Assembly: GCA_041504365.1 (NCBI GenBank)
Contig: CP167917.1
Span: 1,922,001 to 1,986,000 of the forward strand
Source: Dryocola sp. LX212
GTDB lineage: Bacteria > Pseudomonadota > Gammaproteobacteria > Enterobacterales > Enterobacteriaceae
Direction: 5' to 3'
DNA: 64,000 nt
The notes under the pieces are model-generated. The model searched no databases. It worked only from the letters and a program-made list of their open reading frames with translations, and was not told the origin of the DNA. A program made the translations under genes and the position numbers. Positions 60,987 through 64,000 of this stretch are shown one piece after another (the first letter of the stretch is position 1; each line of letters opens with the position of its first letter).

Positions 60987-63022
60987 TATTTCAACAAGAG
61001 CTTCTCCACGTCGCTTCCAGCGCGGATAAACACCGGAATAGACTCGAGCGGTGCCTCAACGGCTATTAGCTGGCCGCCCTGATAGTTCTCCCCGCGCAGG
61101 GAAATCCAGCATTCTCCTTCCGGAAGCCATACATCGCGCTGGCGCTGGCCCGCCTGCATGACCGGCGCAACCAGCAGATCTTCGCCCAGCAGGTACTGAT
61201 CCTCAATCTCCCAGCTGTTGCTCTGCTGCGGATAGTGGTAGAAGAGCGGCCGCATAACTGGATCGCCGTGTTCGCTTGCCTGCGCCATCACGCCGTCGAT
61301 ATAGGGGCGAATGCTTTCGCGAACCTGCAGCCAGTGGGACATTATCTGGCAGTTCTCTTCCCCGTAGCTCCAGACTTCGTTCGGGGAACCGCTGTTGCAC
61401 TGCGGGATGCCGTTGCGGAAGGCTTCCGGGGGCTGAACCTGCGGGTCTCGGTAACCGTGCAGGCGGAAGACAGGGCAGAATGCGCCCCACTGGAACCAGC
61501 GGATCAGCAGCTCGTGGAAGGCCGGATCGTGGATATTGCCGCCCTGGAAGCCGCCAATATCTGTGGTCCACCATGGGATACCCGCCATCCCCATATTCAG
61601 CCCGGCGGCAAGCTGGTTGCGCAGCGCATGGAATGACGAATGGACGTCGCCGGACCAGGCCAGCACGCCGTAGCGCTGGCTGCCCGCCCAGGCGCAGCGC
61701 ACCAGGTTAACGATCTCTTTTTCGCCCTGCGCCTGCAAACCTTCATAAAAGCCCTGGGCGAAATCGCGCGGGTAGCTGTTGCCGACCTCCAGCACCGGCC
61801 CGGTGTGATAGCGATAGTTATCGAAATCATAGGCGCGGTATTCCGGCTCCGCTTCGTCCAGCCAGAAAAGGCGGATGCCCGCATCGTAATAGTTCTCTTT
61901 AACCTTATTCCACACATACTGGCGCGCGGCAGGGTTGGTGGCATCGAAAAATGTGCAGTTACCCATAAAGTCCAGATTGACCGATACGCCGCGCTCGGTG
62001 GTCACCAGATAGCCTTTGGATTTCATCTCCTTGTAGTTTTCGGTGCGGCTGTCTACCGTTGGCCAGACGGAGACCATCGTTTCGATCCCCATTTCGCGAA
62101 GCTCGCTGACCATTGCCTGCGGATCGGGCCAGTCGATAGGGTCGAAGCACCAGGTGCCCTGATTCGGCCAGTGGAAAAAGTCGATAACGATAACCGACAG
62201 CGGCAGGTTGCGGCGCTGGTACTCGCGGGCGACATCCAGCACCTCTTGCTGGGTGCGATAACGCAGCTTGCACTGCCAGAAACCCGTCGCAAACTTCGGC
62301 ATTGGCGGCGCTTTTCCCGTGGCCTCGGCGTACTGGCGGGTTATCTCGAGTGGGCTATCCCCTGCGGTGATCCAGTAGTCCATCTCTTCGCAGACCAGCG
62401 CCTTCCACTGGGTGCCGTTCTTGGCAAAACTCGCTTCGCCAATCGCCGGGTTATTCCACAGCATGCCGTAGCCCAGGCTGGACTGCATGAAGGGCACGCT
62501 GGCCTGGGAGTTACGCTGCGCCAGCTCCAGCGTGCAGCCTTTCAGATCCAGCCACGGTTGCTGGTATTGCCCCATGCCGTAGATTTTCTCATTTTTGGCC
62601 GCCTCAAAGCGGACGGTGAGCTGATATTTCCCGCCCGGATTGGGCTTAAATTCCCGACCATCGAGCTTCAGCGCGCTGATATATTTATCCTGGCTCTTTT
62701 CCGTCGCGCCAATGCCTACGGTGGAGCGCTGGCGCCACATCTCTTCAAGCAGCAGTGCGCCGTGCTGGTTGTGGAAAGCCAGCTGGCCCTTGCTGTTAAC
62801 GGTGGCGGAGAGATTGCCGTTGCGGATGGTCAGCGACTCTTTTCCTTCGCTGATGCTCGCCTGCTGTGAAGTTACAGGTAACAGCGCCCAGAGATTTTCA
62901 GAGAATGCGCCGCGCTGCGTTGCCCGCACGCGCAGGCTGTTTTTACCCCAGGGTTCGATTCGCAGCGTCTGCCGGTCAAAATGCCACTCGATAGCGTTGT
63001 CGCGTTTAAATAATTCACTCAT
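60986..63022 (-). CDS. Glycoside hydrolase family 31 (alpha-xylosidase/alpha-glucosidase-like)
   Basis: 678 residues. The GH31 catalytic nucleophile is Asp389 in LFWLDEAEPEYR and the acid/base Asp459 in AWSGDVHSSFHAL; further family blocks are TGFWQCKLRYRTQQEVLDVA (246-265) and WWTTDIGGFQGG. The N-terminal beta-sandwich precedes the barrel (about 1-240) and beta-sandwich modules follow it (from about 590). There is no signal peptide, so it is cytosolic and acts on imported oligosaccharides. It lies 19 bp downstream of a GPH-type sugar transporter, as in E. coli yicJI, but YicI is longer, and I would not use that name. The substrate (xyloside or glucoside) is unresolved. Confidence 0.85.
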   Translation of the reverse strand: MSELFKRDNAIEWHFDRQTLRIEPWGKNSLRVRATQRGAFSENLWALLPVTSQQASISEGKESLTIRNGNLSATVNSKGQLAFHNQHGALLLEEMWRQRSTVGIGATEKSQDKYISALKLDGREFKPNPGGKYQLTVRFEAAKNEKIYGMGQYQQPWLDLKGCTLELAQRNSQASVPFMQSSLGYGMLWNNPAIGEASFAKNGTQWKALVCEEMDYWITAGDSPLEITRQYAEATGKAPPMPKFATGFWQCKLRYRTQQEVLDVAREYQRRNLPLSVIVIDFFHWPNQGTWCFDPIDWPDPQAMVSELREMGIETMVSVWPTVDSRTENYKEMKSKGYLVTTERGVSVNLDFMGNCTFFDATNPAARQYVWNKVKENYYDAGIRLFWLDEAEPEYRAYDFDNYRYHTGPVLEVGNSYPRDFAQGFYEGLQAQGEKEIVNLVRCAWAGSQRYGVLAWSGDVHSSFHALRNQLAAGLNMGMAGIPWWTTDIGGFQGGNIHDPAFHELLIRWFQWGAFCPVFRLHGYRDPQVQPPEAFRNGIPQCNSGSPNEVWSYGEENCQIMSHWLQVRESIRPYIDGVMAQASEHGDPVMRPLFYHYPQQSNSWEIEDQYLLGEDLLVAPVMQAGQRQRDVWLPEGECWISLRGENYQGGQLIAVEAPLESIPVFIRAGSDVEKLLLK

Positions 63023-63041
63023 GACCTACTCCTTAAATTCT

Positions 63042-64000
63042 TCAGGCATTTTGTTTGGCAAGATTAATTTCGTGCATCACGCTGTCGTCAAGTTTGTACC
63101 AGCGCAGCATGACGAAAGCGGCGAGGGAAAGTATTCCTGGCACGACGGTAAATAATGAAATAATGCACAGCAGGGCAGTGCTATTTTGCATATCGGCATG
63201 GGCGACGTAGCCGCTAAATCCTAATGTCCAGCCAACAATAGCTCCGCTTAATGCCATGCCTAATTTCAGCACGGCCAGTAAAGTTGAAAAGACAATGCCG
63301 TCCATTCTTTTACCCTGCTTCCATTCGCCGTAATCCGCCACGTCCGCCATCATTACCCACATTAATGTTGTGGTGCATTGATAGAAGGTGGAAATAATAA
63401 ATGTCATTACGACCAGCACAATAACCAGTTTGGGCGCGAAGAACAGCGCGATGCTTAATACACCTGCCAGCACCGAACAGGTGCCAAACATCTGCACTTT
63501 GTTATATTTGCGAGTAAGCTGTTTTGCCATTGCGCTGCCTGCCGCTTTACCGGCGATATGCGCGCCCAGCAGCCACATAAACCAGCTGGCGCTGCCAAGA
63601 TAGTAGGTGACGTAGTACATCATGGCGCCCAGACGAATAACGCCGAAGCCGATGTTGGTCAGCACCAGCATGGCTACGATGCGCCACTGATCGTTGGCGA
63701 ATAAGTCCTTTAAATCGCTGAGGTAATTGGAGTGAGAGGCGGGAGCTTTGATGCGCTCGCGGGTGTTGGCGAAGCAGATCCAGAACATCACCACCGCAAG
63801 TGCTGCCATAATTCCCATTGCCATGCGGTAGCCGGAAAGCTTATCGTCGCCGCCAAGCCAGGTCGCCAGCGGCATCATCAGGAAGGTCGACATCGCCCCG
63901 CCCAGGGTCGCCAGAAAGAAGCGGTATGACTGCAAAGAAATACGCTGTTCGTTGCTGGAAGTGATCACCGCCCCCATAGAACAGTAGGGGATATTAATCG
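63042..64000 (-). CDS. GPH-family glycoside:cation symporter (5' end outside the window)
   Basis: Partial gene: the frame stays open through the window edge (NIPYCSMGAV...), so at least 319 residues of the C-terminal two-thirds are seen. Eight or so membrane segments and the glycoside-pentoside-hexuronide family motifs are visible: YRFFLATLGGAMSTFLMMPL, the cytosolic loop NTRERIKAP, LLVLTNIGFG-type helices, and VMMADVADYGEWKQGKRMDG, a hallmark of GPH carriers. It imports a glycoside with Na+ or H+; the adjoining GH31 gene would then hydrolyse it. The exact sugar is unknown. Confidence 0.85.
   Translation of the reverse strand, partial: INIPYCSMGAVITSSNEQRISLQSYRFFLATLGGAMSTFLMMPLATWLGGDDKLSGYRMAMGIMAALAVVMFWICFANTRERIKAPASHSNYLSDLKDLFANDQWRIVAMLVLTNIGFGVIRLGAMMYYVTYYLGSASWFMWLLGAHIAGKAAGSAMAKQLTRKYNKVQMFGTCSVLAGVLSIALFFAPKLVIVLVVMTFIISTFYQCTTTLMWVMMADVADYGEWKQGKRMDGIVFSTLLAVLKLGMALSGAIVGWTLGFSGYVAHADMQNSTALLCIISLFTVVPGILSLAAFVMLRWYKLDDSVMHEINLAKQNA

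Noticed and set aside
61640..62869. 409-codon + strand frame opposite the GH31 gene
   Set aside because: Antisense shadow; the GH31 catalytic motifs on the minus strand show which strand codes.

Overview
The window is chromosomal DNA from a member of the Enterobacteriaceae. Almost every backbone gene is a close relative of an Escherichia coli gene, in recognisable order: ychF-pth-ychH-dauA-prs-ispE-lolB, hemA-prfA-prmC-sirB2-sirB1-kdsA, chaABC, ychN, ychO, narXL-narK-narGHJI. An assimilatory nitrate cluster (nasR-nasFEDCBA) of the kind described in Klebsiella oxytoca, which E. coli K-12 lacks, points to the Klebsiella/Enterobacter/Kosakonia/Cedecea side of the family. The exact genus cannot be fixed from the sequence alone.

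Layout. (1) 1-4.7 kb: a tightly coupled four-gene operon for three beta-barrel outer-membrane proteins and one exported DUF4056 protein; its function is unknown. (2) 4.8-21.1 kb: housekeeping and stress genes, namely yghU, ychF, pth, ychH, dauA, the lolB-ispE-prs operon, the hemA-to-kdsA operon, chaA, chaB, chaC and ychN. (3) 21.2-32.2 kb: nitrate assimilation. A NasR antiterminator gene is followed by a sigma-54/NtrC-type control region, an attenuator leader, and the ABC nitrate importer and assimilatory reductases. nasC and nasB are joined in one reading frame. (4) 32.2-34.3 kb: a PEBP-family secreted protein and the invasin-like ychO. (5) 34.3-37.7 kb: an accessory island. It has a decayed Tn3-family transposase at its left edge and a Tn5/IS50-like terminal repeat at its right edge. 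Between them lie two PAAR spike genes (one broken by an amber codon), a candidate cysteine-protease type VI effector and a lipoprotein that may be its immunity protein. (6) 37.7-48.9 kb: the respiratory nitrate system narL-narX / narK / narGHJI with clear FNR and NarL sites. (7) 49.1-55.4 kb: ynjE-ynjD-ynjC-ynjB, a TVP38-family membrane protein and xthA. (8) 55.5-60.9 kb: the arginine succinyltransferase operon astCADB, with a sigma-54 promoter but without astE at its end. (9) 61.0 kb to the right edge: a GH31 glycosidase and a GPH-family sugar transporter that runs off the window.

Theme. Two complete routes for nitrate (assimilatory nas and respiratory nar) flank a small horizontally acquired effector island. 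Nitrogen-limitation control appears twice: sigma-54 promoters with upstream NtrC-like sites precede both nasF and astC. The most likely undescribed systems are the PAAR/TTR/cysteine-protease/lipoprotein cassette at 34.7-37.3 kb and the outer-membrane operon at 0.2-4.6 kb.
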